Shown here one piece after another: positions 15,768 to 23,498 of a DNA stretch of 64,000 nucleotides. Source of the stretch: Salinispora vitiensis (lineage in GTDB: Bacteria; Actinomycetota; Actinomycetes; Mycobacteriales; Micromonosporaceae); assembly GCF_000378825.1 (NCBI RefSeq), contig NZ_KB900388.1, positions 3,753,654 to 3,817,653 on the forward strand, read 5' to 3'. Under the pieces are notes generated by a model. The model was not told the origin of the DNA. It was given only the letters and a program-made list of their open reading frames with translations, and searched no databases. The position numbers were made by a program, and so were the translations under genes. Position 1 is the stretch's first letter. Each line of letters starts with the position of its first letter.

Positions 15768-17180
15768 CTAACCGGCGCAGCCGGGAACCTCGACGCAGTT
15801 GTTCGGTCGATTCTTGACCACGACGGTGCCGGTGGCGGTGTTCAGGTTCACCGTGCCGCCCGCCTCGTTGTAGATGCCACCGCCATCCTCGCCGGCGATA
15901 TTTTTGGTGACCTTGGTGGTGAAGAGGGTCACGGTTCCGATGCTTTCGTTGTAGATGCCACCGCCCTGGGTTCCGGCCTGGTTGCCGAAGACCTTCGTGT
16001 TTCTTAGTACCAGATCGGAGGTGTTGTAGATCCCGCCGCCCTCGATGCTGGCATTGTTGTTCTTGATAACACTGTCGGCAACGACGACGGACGCGTTGAA
16101 GTCCACCCCAAGGCCGCCAGCGACTGCGTTCAAAGTCACGTTGTCGGCGATGGTGACCGAGCGGAGCGATACTTCTGTGCTCAGGCCCGCGAGAATCCCA
16201 CCGACCACCTGGGTGGCGCTGTTGTTCGTAACGCTACTGTCCGTGACTGTGGCGGTGCCGCTTTCGACGAAAAGACCGCCGGTGAATAGCCGGGAGTGAT
16301 TTTTGGAGATGCTGCTGTGTCCGATCCGAACAGTTCCCGTGCTGGTGACTCCGGCTCCCATGTATCCGGTGTTGGCGTGGATGCCGGACTTGCTGACATT
16401 GAGTAGGCCAAAATTCATGACTCCTCCGCCGGAGGAGTTGGCGGTATTGCGGCTGACCTCGGAGGACTGGAGATGGGTGGTGCCGTTGTTGGTGATGCCG
16501 CCACCCGTGCCGCTGGCGATGTTGCGGGTGATGGTGCTGTGATTAGTGGTCAACGCCCCACCCGCGTCGACCAATATGCCAGCGCCGTCAGCGTCGGTGG
16601 TCTGGCCGCCGGTGATCGTCAGCTGGTTGAGGGTGAGGTTGCCGCCGGTGCTGACGTTCAGGATGCGGAATTGGTCGGCAGCGGCGGCGCGTTCGATGGC
16701 GGTGCTTTTACTCCCGTTGAGGGTGATCGGGCTGGTGATGGCGGGCAGGCCGGCGCCGTCGATGTTCGCGGTCAGTAGGTAGGTGCAGTCCCGCGCCAGG
16801 TCGAGCGCACCCCCACCGCGGGCGTTGGCCAGGGTGATCGCAGCGATCAGGGCATCCGCGTCGCAGGGCACCGGTGCCCCCGGTGACGTCCCGCCTTTCG
16901 TTCCCGGGTCCTCCCTGCTCTGGTGGCTGGGTTTGCCGCCGTCGAGTTTGCCGCGGTGCTCGTCGGCGGCGGGACGGTCGGCGGCGGGACGGTCGGCGGT
17001 GGCGGGCCGGTCGGCGACAGTGGCGCGGGTGCGTCCGACCGCATCGGCGGCCGGGGCGGCAGTGACGCCGACGGTGGTGAGGGCCAGGCCCGTCACTCCG
17101 GCAGCCCACCACCGGGACCGCCCCCGCCGTACACCAGATCGAGCCGGGTCCGGCTTGTGGGTGTGCTCCTGAAGGCTCAT
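15768..17180 (-). CDS. Secreted parallel beta-helix (polymorphic repeat) protein
   Basis: About 470 residues from ATG 17180 (GGGAAGGAC upstream; an ATG at 17207 is also possible). A signal peptide follows a basic stretch (RSRWWAAGVTGLALTTVGVTA, AxA-type site). Next is a short DRPAA-repeat linker, then CDADALIAAITLANARGGGALDLARDCTY, typical of the entry to right-handed beta-helix domains. From about residue 190 come at least eight rungs of the type GGGIxNxGT...SSVTNNSA and GGGIYNESIGTV. It ends NCVEVPGCAG with two Cys. Likely an exported structural or carbohydrate-binding protein; no catalytic residues are evident. Confidence 0.82.
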   Translation of the reverse strand: MSLQEHTHKPDPARSGVRRGRSRWWAAGVTGLALTTVGVTAAPAADAVGRTRATVADRPATADRPAADRPAADEHRGKLDGGKPSHQSREDPGTKGGTSPGAPVPCDADALIAAITLANARGGGALDLARDCTYLLTANIDGAGLPAITSPITLNGSKSTAIERAAAADQFRILNVSTGGNLTLNQLTITGGQTTDADGAGILVDAGGALTTNHSTITRNIASGTGGGITNNGTTHLQSSEVSRNTANSSGGGVMNFGLLNVSKSGIHANTGYMGAGVTSTGTVRIGHSSISKNHSRLFTGGLFVESGTATVTDSSVTNNSATQVVGGILAGLSTEVSLRSVTIADNVTLNAVAGGLGVDFNASVVVADSVIKNNNASIEGGGIYNTSDLVLRNTKVFGNQAGTQGGGIYNESIGTVTLFTTKVTKNIAGEDGGGIYNEAGGTVNLNTATGTVVVKNRPNNCVEVPGCAG

Positions 17181-17408
17181 CGTGGTCTCGGTGTCCTTCC
17201 CCGTCATGGACGAGAAGCGACCATGCCGGGGCTGGCCGGTGCGATGCTCCTCGGCTACCAGGCCGGCGGTAGCAGCCACCGCTGAGTAAACCCGACATAG
17301 ACCCGATAAAGACGTGAATACGAAAAATATGCCTAAACCAGTCAACGGGCTACGTGGGGTAACGCGCCGCCGCGTGTCCCAGCGGGGCGGGTGGCGCCGG
17401 CTGGGGCG

Positions 17409-18119
17409 CTACCGCCCCGGGGCTGGCAGCGCCCGGACCGCGAGGAACCCGATCGGCTCCCGCAGCAGACGCTCGTAGCGGTCTCGATCGACCAGCGCCC
17501 CTTCGGCGGTCGGCCGTGGCTCCAGCAGCCGCTCAATCAGAAATCCCGCTTCGTGTAGCTCTTCGCAGGTCCGCTCCAGCGGGGCCAGCCAATAGCGCAC
17601 CTGCCAGCCCTTACTCCAGGTCTCTTCCACAACGCGCACGTCGAAGTAGCTGCCGCCATGCCGAAGCCAGTCACCGGTGGGGTGTAGCCGGGACAGCACG
17701 AGCGCCCCATCCGGCCGCAACACCCGCCGCAACTCCCGCAGCGCCGAGGTTCGGTCATCGACATACTCCAGCCCGAGCGCGAGCAAGACCAGGTCCACCG
17801 AGGCGTCCGGCAGCCAGTGCAGCCGGTCAGCAAGATCGTGTACGTGGAAGGCGCCAGTGGGGACGCGCTCCCGGCACAGCTGGACCATGCGCGGACTCTG
17901 GTCCAGCCCGATCACCCGGGCACCCCGGGCTACCAGCTCCTCGGCGTAAAGCCCGGGACCGCAGGCCGCATCCAACACCGTGCGCCCAGCGACCTCACCG
18001 AGCAGCCGCAGGCAGGTCGGCCGGTCGTAGTGAGCGTTGTAGAGGCCCTCGCGTGCGTGCTCCAAGAATTCGTCGGCGAACGCCTCGTACTGCGGTCCCG
18101 GCCCCACGGCGTCGGTCAT
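17409..18119 (-). CDS. SAM-dependent class I methyltransferase
   Basis: 236 residues from MTDAVGPGPQYEAFADEFLEH. SAM motif I is VLDAACGPGLYAEEL; motif II and III regions are ARVIGLDQSP, FHVHDLADRL and the post-motif LRELRRVLRPDGALVLSRLHP. Residues 130 onward (GGSYFDVRVVEETWSKGWQVRYW) resemble the UbiE/Coq5-like small-molecule methyltransferases of actinomycetes. The longer upstream frame was rejected because it lacks family sequence. Substrate unknown. Confidence 0.87.
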   Translation of the reverse strand: MTDAVGPGPQYEAFADEFLEHAREGLYNAHYDRPTCLRLLGEVAGRTVLDAACGPGLYAEELVARGARVIGLDQSPRMVQLCRERVPTGAFHVHDLADRLHWLPDASVDLVLLALGLEYVDDRTSALRELRRVLRPDGALVLSRLHPTGDWLRHGGSYFDVRVVEETWSKGWQVRYWLAPLERTCEELHEAGFLIERLLEPRPTAEGALVDRDRYERLLREPIGFLAVRALPAPGR

Positions 18120-18312
18120 GTCGTCGGTTCTACGCGCAGTGGCGCGGGCTAGCAATGGGTTTACGTGTAGGCCAAGCGCGCCGAGGAAGTATGGACCAGA
18201 CCGGCCGCCGCGACGGTGCCCAGAAGTGGCACGGCGATCCTCCGGTAGGGGGCCCCATGACGGTGTCTGAGCGGGGTGGCGCTTAGCGGTAGCTCTGTGA
18301 CAGGGTCGCGCC

Positions 18313-18675
18313 GTGAGTGGTGATACGGTGAAGCGGGCGGCGGCACCTGAAAAGCTGGACCAATGGCATGACTTCCGCAAAAGCGTAGCAACGCTTTCGA
18401 TGGTGCTGTTCTTCTTCTGCCTGGTGGCGGTGGGATACGTGATTTACCAGCTGGCCGTCGTTGGTGACGACCGCGGAATCTTTGACTTGGGGTCGTTCCT
18501 TCGCTCCATGTCCGTTGCGGTACCCCTTGGTGTGGCGGCAGTGGCAGGCGCTGGTGTCTATCGGGCAGTCAACAACACCCAGTCGAAGCGGCGCGGGAGA
18601 ATCATGACTCTTTCGCTACTTGTTGCCGCCGTCCTGCTTGTCGTGACGGGGTTTATCGAAGACCGCCTGTTGTGA
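18313..18675 (+). CDS. Small membrane protein of unknown function
   Basis: 120 residues from a GTG start. Three hydrophobic helices: VATLSMVLFFFCLVAVGYVI, SMSVAVPLGVAAVAGAGVY and IMTLSLLVAAVLLVVTGFI, with a Lys/Arg-rich N-terminus and an NNTQSKRRGR loop. No family recognised. Codons are somewhat less G+C-biased than in neighbouring genes, and it lies beside coding debris and a tRNA, so it may be island cargo. Confidence 0.65.
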   Translation: MSGDTVKRAAAPEKLDQWHDFRKSVATLSMVLFFFCLVAVGYVIYQLAVVGDDRGIFDLGSFLRSMSVAVPLGVAAVAGAGVYRAVNNTQSKRRGRIMTLSLLVAAVLLVVTGFIEDRLL

Positions 18676-18721
18676 GATTTTGTTGAACCGGCGCCCTGGG
18701 ACGCGCTGCGTTTCGCGTTAA

Positions 18722-19053
18722 AACGACGCACGCTACGACGCTCAGGAAGCCAAGGCGTACATCGTCAAGCACGCTGACATGCAGTTCACAAGTGACGGGG
18801 TACTCAACAAGGCGTGGCAGGCGCACGGACAGCTCGTCGATGAAATGAACGAGCCTAACCCTGGGGGATCTGGATCGTCCGGATACGGGTCGGTCTCGGG
18901 CTCGGACGTGTCCCCGGACGCTGCGGTAGCTCGGAGGTAGCTCACCGAACGGTCGCTGGCAGCGAGGGTGGACTGCGCTGGGGCGACCCGCCGAGCGGGC
19001 CGGGGGAGCAGGCTGCCGAGCCGCCGTCAGACGAGCCGGAACAGGGCAAGTGA
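18722..19053 (+). pseudogene. Coding debris beside tRNA-Ser(GGA)
   Basis: Two consecutive frames read like the C-terminal end of one protein. The first, without a start, reads YDAQEAKAYIVKHADMQF followed by KAWQAHGQLVDEMNEPNPG and stops at TAG 18938-18940. After a shift, the second reads LRWGDPPSGPGEQAAEPP and SDEPEQGK to TGA 19051-19053. An in-frame ATG at 18779 could give a 53-residue peptide. No family recognised; the acidic, Pro/Gly-rich ending resembles tails of plasmid- or element-borne proteins. Called a remnant because neither piece has an N-terminus. Confidence 0.45.
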
Positions 19054-19091
19054 GACGACAACTGAGACGACAGCGACCGTAGAGACGACTC

Positions 19092-19128
19092 AGGGCCGGT
19101 CCCCGTGGGGGCCGGCCCTGTCGTTTTT
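19092..19128 (+). terminator. Strong intrinsic terminator
   Basis: A 13-bp GC-rich stem (AGGGCCGGTCCCC with GGGGGCCGGCCCT, one G-T pair) is followed by GTCGTTTTT. It ends plus-strand transcription from the debris region before the tRNA-Ser(GGA) gene. Confidence 0.85.
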
Positions 19129-19142
19129 CCTGCTCAGGCGAG

Positions 19143-19227
19143 CGGAGGATACGAGATTCGAACTCGTGAGGGTGTAAACCCAACACGCTTTCCAAGCGTG
19201 CGCCCTAGGCCTCTAGGCGAATCCTCC
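19143..19227 (-). tRNA. tRNA-Ser (anticodon GGA)
   Basis: On the minus strand, acceptor GGAGGAT pairs with ATCCTCC plus discriminator G. The anticodon stem CACGC/GCGTG encloses GGA, with a long variable arm and T arm ACGAG-TTCGAAT-CTCGT. No encoded CCA. I found no second copy of its 3' end in the window. Confidence 0.96.
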
Positions 19228-19308
19228 GCCGAACAGGATACAGGTCCCGCCGGGAGCGCTCGCCCCACCACCCCCCGTTGATCGACAGCCGGTCGGGTAG
19301 GCTGTCTG

Positions 19309-19396
19309 CACCCCCCGTGCGGCGTGCATCTCGTGAACCTCCCCAGGGCCGGAAGGCAGCAAGGATAAGCGGGCTCTGGCGGGTGCACGGGGGGCC
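19309..19396 (+). ncRNA. ffs: Signal recognition particle RNA (small bacterial 4.5S type)
   Basis: CCCCCCGTGC (19311-19320) pairs with GCACGGGGGG (19385-19394) to close the helix. The apical domain carries the diagnostic CCAGGGCCGGAAGGCAGCA and GGGCTCTGG, including the GGAA tetraloop and Ffh-binding asymmetric loop. Its position just upstream of dnaX is common in actinobacteria. Confidence 0.93.
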
Positions 19397-19400
19397 TTTC

Positions 19401-19418
19401 GGTGCCGCCGTCGGCACC
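19401..19418 (+). terminator. Hairpin following the SRP RNA
   Basis: GGTGCCG and CGGCACC form a 7-bp stem around CCGT, 5 nt after the SRP RNA closing helix. No T-run follows. Confidence 0.5.
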
Positions 19419-19564
19419 CGCCGCTGAGCTGCCTTGTCAGCAAGGGCTCCTTCTGTTATCTCGGGCGTCAATCCGGTTCCTTCCTTGCCCCGGGGTCAGC
19501 GGGGCGGGTGGTCACCCGGGCCGGACCGGCGCAGAATGGCTCGGTCGAGAGGAGGCGGGACGCT

Positions 19565-22147
19565 GTGGCGCTGGCGCTCTACCGCAAGTACCGACCACGT
19601 ACCTTCGCCGAGGTTATCGGGCAGGAGCACGTCACCGAGCCGTTGTCGCAGGCGTTGCGCAGCGGGCGGCTCAATCACGCGTACCTCTTCTCTGGGCCGC
19701 GTGGCTGTGGCAAGACCTCCAGTGCCCGCATCCTGGCCCGGTCGCTCAACTGCGAGCACGGCCCGACCCCGGAGCCCTGTGGGACTTGTGCCTCCTGCCG
19801 GGCGCTGGCCACCGACGGCGCCGGTTCGATCGATGTCATCGAGATCGACGCGGCCAGTCACGGCGGCGTTGACGACGCGCGGGAGCTGCGCGAGAAGGCG
19901 TTCTTCGCACCCGCGCAGAGCCGCTTCAAGATCTACGTCATCGACGAGGCGCACATGGTCTCGTCGGCCGGCTTCAACGCGCTGCTTAAGCTGGTCGAGG
20001 AGCCCCCGGAGTACGTCAAGTTCATCTTCGCCACCACCGAGCCGGAGAAGGTCCTCGGCACGATCAAGTCGCGGACCCACCACTACCCGTTCCGGCTGAT
20101 CCCGCCGAAGGTGCTCCGGCCGTACCTGGAACAGCTCTGCCAGGCCGAGGGCGTCCAAGTCGAGCCGGCGGTCTTCCCCCTCGTGGTGCGGGCCGGTGGC
20201 GGTAGCGCCCGGGACAGTCTCTCGGTGCTCGACCAGCTCATCGCCGGGGCCGGCCCGGAGGGGGTCACCTACGCCCGGGCCGCCGCGCTGCTCGGTGTCA
20301 CCGACTCGGCGCTGATCGACGAGATGTGCGACGCGCTCGCCGCGGGGGACGGTGCGGCGGCGTACGCCACCGTTGACCGGATCGTCGGCGCCGGTCACGA
20401 CCCGCGCCGGTTCGCCGCTGACCTGCTGGAGCGCCTGCGTGACCTGATCATCCTCCAGCGGGTGCCGGACGCCGCGCCGAAGGGCCTGGTGGACGGCCCG
20501 GACGACCAGATCGAGCGGATGACCGCCCAGGCGCAGCGGCTCGGGCCGGGCACCCTGTCCCGGTGCGCCGACATCGTGCACGACGGCCTGGTCGAGATGC
20601 GGGGCGCCACCGCCCCCCGGCTGCTACTGGAGCTGATCTGCGCCCGGCTGCTGTTGCCCGGCGCCGACGACTCGACCGTTGGCCTCCTGCAACGCCTCGA
20701 AACTCTGGAGCGTCGGCTCACGCTCGCCGGTGCCGGTGCCGGTGCCGGTGCCCCGCCGGGCGCTGCCCCCGCGCCGACTTCCGCCTCGCCGGCTGCCCCC
20801 GCCTCGCCGGCTGCCCCCGCCTCGCCGGCTGCCCCCGCCTCGCCGGCTGCCCCCGCCTCGCCGGCTGCTGGCTCGTCCGCCGTGCCGGCTGCCCCCGCCC
20901 CGGCAGTTGGTACGCCTTCCGCGCCGGCTGCCGTCCCGTCTCCCGCGCCAGCGGCCGACTCCCCGCCCCGCCCGGCGGCTACCGCGACGTCCGCGAGCAC
21001 GCCGGGCCCGGCTGGTCCGGCCGCGTCCGACGATGCTCGCCGTACCTCCCCCCGGCCGGCGGTCATGCCCGACCCGGCCACGCCCGAGCCGCCCCGGCCG
21101 GGTACGACCGGCACGGGCCCGCTCGACGCGGCCGCCGTACGGCGGCGCTGGTCGGAGGTGGTCGGCTTGGTGGGTCGCAAGAGTAAGAAGGCCGCTGCCT
21201 GGGCTCGGGAGGCGACGGTCCACGAGGTCGACGGTCAGACCCTCGTGCTGGCCTTCCGTTATCCGTTTCACGCCCAGGCGCTCGCCAACGAGCCGGACCT
21301 GCTCATCGAGTCCCTCCACGAGGAGCTGGGCGAACGCTGGCAGATCAGGTGCGAGGTAGCTGGTGAGCGGGTCGGCGGACCCGCTGCCGGGCCCCGCGCC
21401 AGCGGCCCGGCCCGGCCTGCGGCCGCGCCGGCGCGGCCGGAGCCGGCGGCGGCTCCAACCGCTCCGACCCGCTCGTCGGCCGGCGGCGGAGCGGCTGGCG
21501 GCGGGGGGGCTGATGGTGCGGCCCGGCGCTCCGCTGGGTCCGCGGCGGAGCAGGAGTGGCCGGAGCCGGCGCGCCCCGGTGGGGCTGCTGCCCCGCCCGA
21601 GCCGGCCGGCAGCGCGGCCGAGGAGTGGCCCGCGACCGCCCGCCCGGGTGGGCCGGGTGCGGCCGCCACGGCTGCGCCAGCAGCGGCGTCGGCAGGATCA
21701 GCAGCGGGACCGGCACCGTCAGCAGCGGGACCGGCGCCGTCAGCGGCGGGGTCGACCGCTGGTGGTGGCCGGGTCTCTGGCGCGGCGCCTGCCGCTGCGG
21801 CTGCATCCCGGCCGTCCGCGACGAGCGCTTCCCCGGCGAGTAGTGCGATCGCCGCTGCCCGGGCGGCGGCTGCCGGTGGGGGGCGGGCGCAGCGTTCCGC
21901 CGCCCCGTCGCGGCGGATAGCGGAGCCGGACTGGGCCGGCGAGCCGCCGTACGATCCGGAATACGACGGTGCGCCGCGTGGTGGTACGGCTTCCGCGGTG
22001 GTGCATGAGGGGTTCGATCCGGGAGACGAGCCGCTGGACGAGGTGATTGATGAGCGGACCGCCCGTCAGTCCAGTGAGGAGCAGGCGGTTCGGCTGCTCC
22101 GTGAGGCGTTCGGCGCGGAGCGGATCGACGAGGTTGAGTCCCGTTAG
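19565..22147 (+). CDS. dnaX: DNA polymerase III subunit gamma/tau
   Basis: 860 residues; GTG start (VALALYRKYRPRTFAEVIGQ) with GAGAGGAGG upstream. It is the clamp-loader ATPase of the replisome. Visible: Walker A GPRGCGKTS (~44-52), a four-Cys zinc module (CEHGPTPEPCGTCASC), Walker B YVIDEAHM, sensor ATTEPEKVLGTIKSR and the domain III core. From about residue 395 the protein becomes a long Ala/Pro/Ser-rich linker, interrupted by a tau-like domain around residues 520-600 (VRRRWSEVVGLVGRKSKKAAA, then EVDGQTLVLAFRYPFHAQAL). It ends with a conserved tail EQAVRLLREAFGAERIDEVE. No A-rich slippery site for a gamma frameshift is apparent. Confidence 0.95.
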   Translation: MALALYRKYRPRTFAEVIGQEHVTEPLSQALRSGRLNHAYLFSGPRGCGKTSSARILARSLNCEHGPTPEPCGTCASCRALATDGAGSIDVIEIDAASHGGVDDARELREKAFFAPAQSRFKIYVIDEAHMVSSAGFNALLKLVEEPPEYVKFIFATTEPEKVLGTIKSRTHHYPFRLIPPKVLRPYLEQLCQAEGVQVEPAVFPLVVRAGGGSARDSLSVLDQLIAGAGPEGVTYARAAALLGVTDSALIDEMCDALAAGDGAAAYATVDRIVGAGHDPRRFAADLLERLRDLIILQRVPDAAPKGLVDGPDDQIERMTAQAQRLGPGTLSRCADIVHDGLVEMRGATAPRLLLELICARLLLPGADDSTVGLLQRLETLERRLTLAGAGAGAGAPPGAAPAPTSASPAAPASPAAPASPAAPASPAAPASPAAGSSAVPAAPAPAVGTPSAPAAVPSPAPAADSPPRPAATATSASTPGPAGPAASDDARRTSPRPAVMPDPATPEPPRPGTTGTGPLDAAAVRRRWSEVVGLVGRKSKKAAAWAREATVHEVDGQTLVLAFRYPFHAQALANEPDLLIESLHEELGERWQIRCEVAGERVGGPAAGPRASGPARPAAAPARPEPAAAPTAPTRSSAGGGAAGGGGADGAARRSAGSAAEQEWPEPARPGGAAAPPEPAGSAAEEWPATARPGGPGAAATAAPAAASAGSAAGPAPSAAGPAPSAAGSTAGGGRVSGAAPAAAAASRPSATSASPASSAIAAARAAAAGGGRAQRSAAPSRRIAEPDWAGEPPYDPEYDGAPRGGTASAVVHEGFDPGDEPLDEVIDERTARQSSEEQAVRLLREAFGAERIDEVESR
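20783..20868 (+). repeat. 18-bp minisatellite inside dnaX
   Basis: Four perfect 18-bp units (20783-20854) and a partial fifth encode repeats of ASPAAP in the tau linker. Copy number is likely to vary between strains. Confidence 0.9.
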
Positions 22148-22192
22148 GTCGGCGTGTAGCCGGCGGGGAGCAAACACCCGTGGGTAACGCCA

Positions 22193-22220
22193 GTAAGCAG
22201 TAAGCAGTAAGCAGTAAGCA
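22193..22220. repeat. Four tandem GTAAGCA heptamers between dnaX and the ybaB-type gene
   Basis: Four perfect 7-bp copies, non-coding, about 37 bp upstream of the YbaB start. They are strikingly A+T-rich for this chromosome and prone to slippage. Confidence 0.92.
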
Positions 22221-22257
22221 GAGTTTTGCAGCAGGTCGAGTGATTAAGGAGTCGTTC

Positions 22258-22590
22258 GTGCGCCCAGGTGGACAGCCGAACATGCAGCAGATGCTGAAGC
22301 AGGCGCAGAAGATGCAGCAGCAGATCGCCCAGGCGCAGGCCGAGTTGGCCGAGGCGGAGCTGACCGGTGCCGCGGGTGGTGGCCTGGTCACCGCGACCGT
22401 CGCCGGCACCGGCGAGCTTAAGTCGGTCACGATCGACCCAAAGGCGGTCGATCCGGAGGATGTCGAGACCCTGGAGGATCTGGTGGTGGCGGCGGTGCGG
22501 AACGCCGCCGAGGCGGCCCGGGAGCTGACCGACCAGAAGATGGGGCCGGTGGCCGGCGGTATGGGCGGCCTCGGCCTGCCCGGTCTCTGA
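22258..22590 (+). CDS. YbaB/EbfC-family nucleoid-associated protein
   Basis: 110 residues from GTG 22258 ([20 protein letters not shown]) with AAGGAG 11 nt upstream; an in-frame GTG at 22240 is less likely. The family pattern is clear: an amphipathic N-terminal helix [19 protein letters not shown], then [48 protein letters not shown]. It binds DNA as a dimer. It lies between dnaX and recR, the standard bacterial order, 7 bp upstream of recR. Confidence 0.94.
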   Translation: MRPGGQPNMQQMLKQAQKMQQQIAQAQAELAEAELTGAAGGGLVTATVAGTGELKSVTIDPKAVDPEDVETLEDLVVAAVRNAAEAARELTDQKMGPVAGGMGGLGLPGL

Positions 22591-22597
22591 GCCGACG

Positions 22598-23191
22598 ATG
22601 TACGAGGGCGCCATCCAGGATCTGATTGACGAGCTGGGCCGACTGCCGGGCGTTGGCCCGAAGAGCGCCCAGCGGATCGCCTTTCATGTCCTGTCCGCGG
22701 ATCCGGCCGACATCAACCGGCTGGCCGACGCGTTGCGCAAGGTCAAGGAGCTGGTGCGCTTCTGCACCAGCTGCTACAACGTGGCCGAGTCCGAGCAGTG
22801 CCGGATCTGTCGCGATCCACGCCGTACCGATGAGGTGCTCTGCGTGGTGGAGGAGCCGAAGGACGTGGTGGCGATTGAGCGGACCGGTGAGTTCCGCGGC
22901 CGCTACCACGTCCTCGGTGGCGCAATCAACCCGCTGGAGGGGATCGGGCCGGACAATCTGCGCGTCCGGGAGTTGCTGACCCGGCTGGGCGGTGGCGCGG
23001 TGCGGGAGCTGATCCTGGCCACCGACCCGAACACCGAGGGTGAGGCGACCGCCACCTACCTGGCGTTGATGGTGAAGCCGATGGGCATCGCCGTGACCCG
23101 GCTGGCCAGTGGCCTGCCGGTCGGCGGTGACCTGGAGTACGCCGACGAGATCACTCTCGGTCGTGCCTTCGAGGGGCGCCGGACGGTCTGA
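22598..23191 (+). CDS. recR: Recombination mediator RecR
   Basis: 197 residues, complete. Helix-hairpin-helix [20 protein letters not shown]; a four-Cys zinc finger [16 protein letters not shown]; Toprim [17 protein letters not shown]-terminal Walker-B-like region near [18 protein letters not shown]. RecR acts with RecO/RecF to load RecA at gaps. Last gene of the dnaX-ybaB-recR unit. Confidence 0.96.
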   Translation: MYEGAIQDLIDELGRLPGVGPKSAQRIAFHVLSADPADINRLADALRKVKELVRFCTSCYNVAESEQCRICRDPRRTDEVLCVVEEPKDVVAIERTGEFRGRYHVLGGAINPLEGIGPDNLRVRELLTRLGGGAVRELILATDPNTEGEATATYLALMVKPMGIAVTRLASGLPVGGDLEYADEITLGRAFEGRRTV

Positions 23192-23498
23192 GCCCCGCTG
23201 GCGCCCGGGCCAACGGTCCGGGCCCTGCTGGCACCGCATCAACGGGGGTCGTATTGATCTAACACCTGAGGTCTTCTAGGGCCGGATTGACGTAACAGTT
23301 TCGCATCACGGCCGCCGATCATTCGGGAAGGTCCTCGCTTTTCCTTCGGTTCTTCGGTCTGGGCGGTGAAAAGCCACGATCCGACATCGACTGTCCACCC
23401 GGCAGTTTCCGCGGCGTTGGCCGGACGGCTATGGTTCCCGCCATCGGTGACCCCGGTCACCGCGTTGTCCGTATCCACAAGGACGAGGTGAAGCACCC
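23192..23498. promoter_or_regulatory. 307-bp intergenic region ahead of the peptide importer, with a 16-nt palindrome
   Basis: No gene is supported here. GGTGACC-CC-GGTCACC at 23446-23461 is a perfect 7-bp inverted repeat ending 37 nt before the substrate-binding-protein start, the position of an operator or leader hairpin. No convincing -35/-10 pair could be picked by eye. Confidence 0.4.

Noticed and set aside
20700..21180. Programmed frameshift in dnaX giving gamma
   Set aside because: No A-rich heptamer or matching downstream stem was seen.
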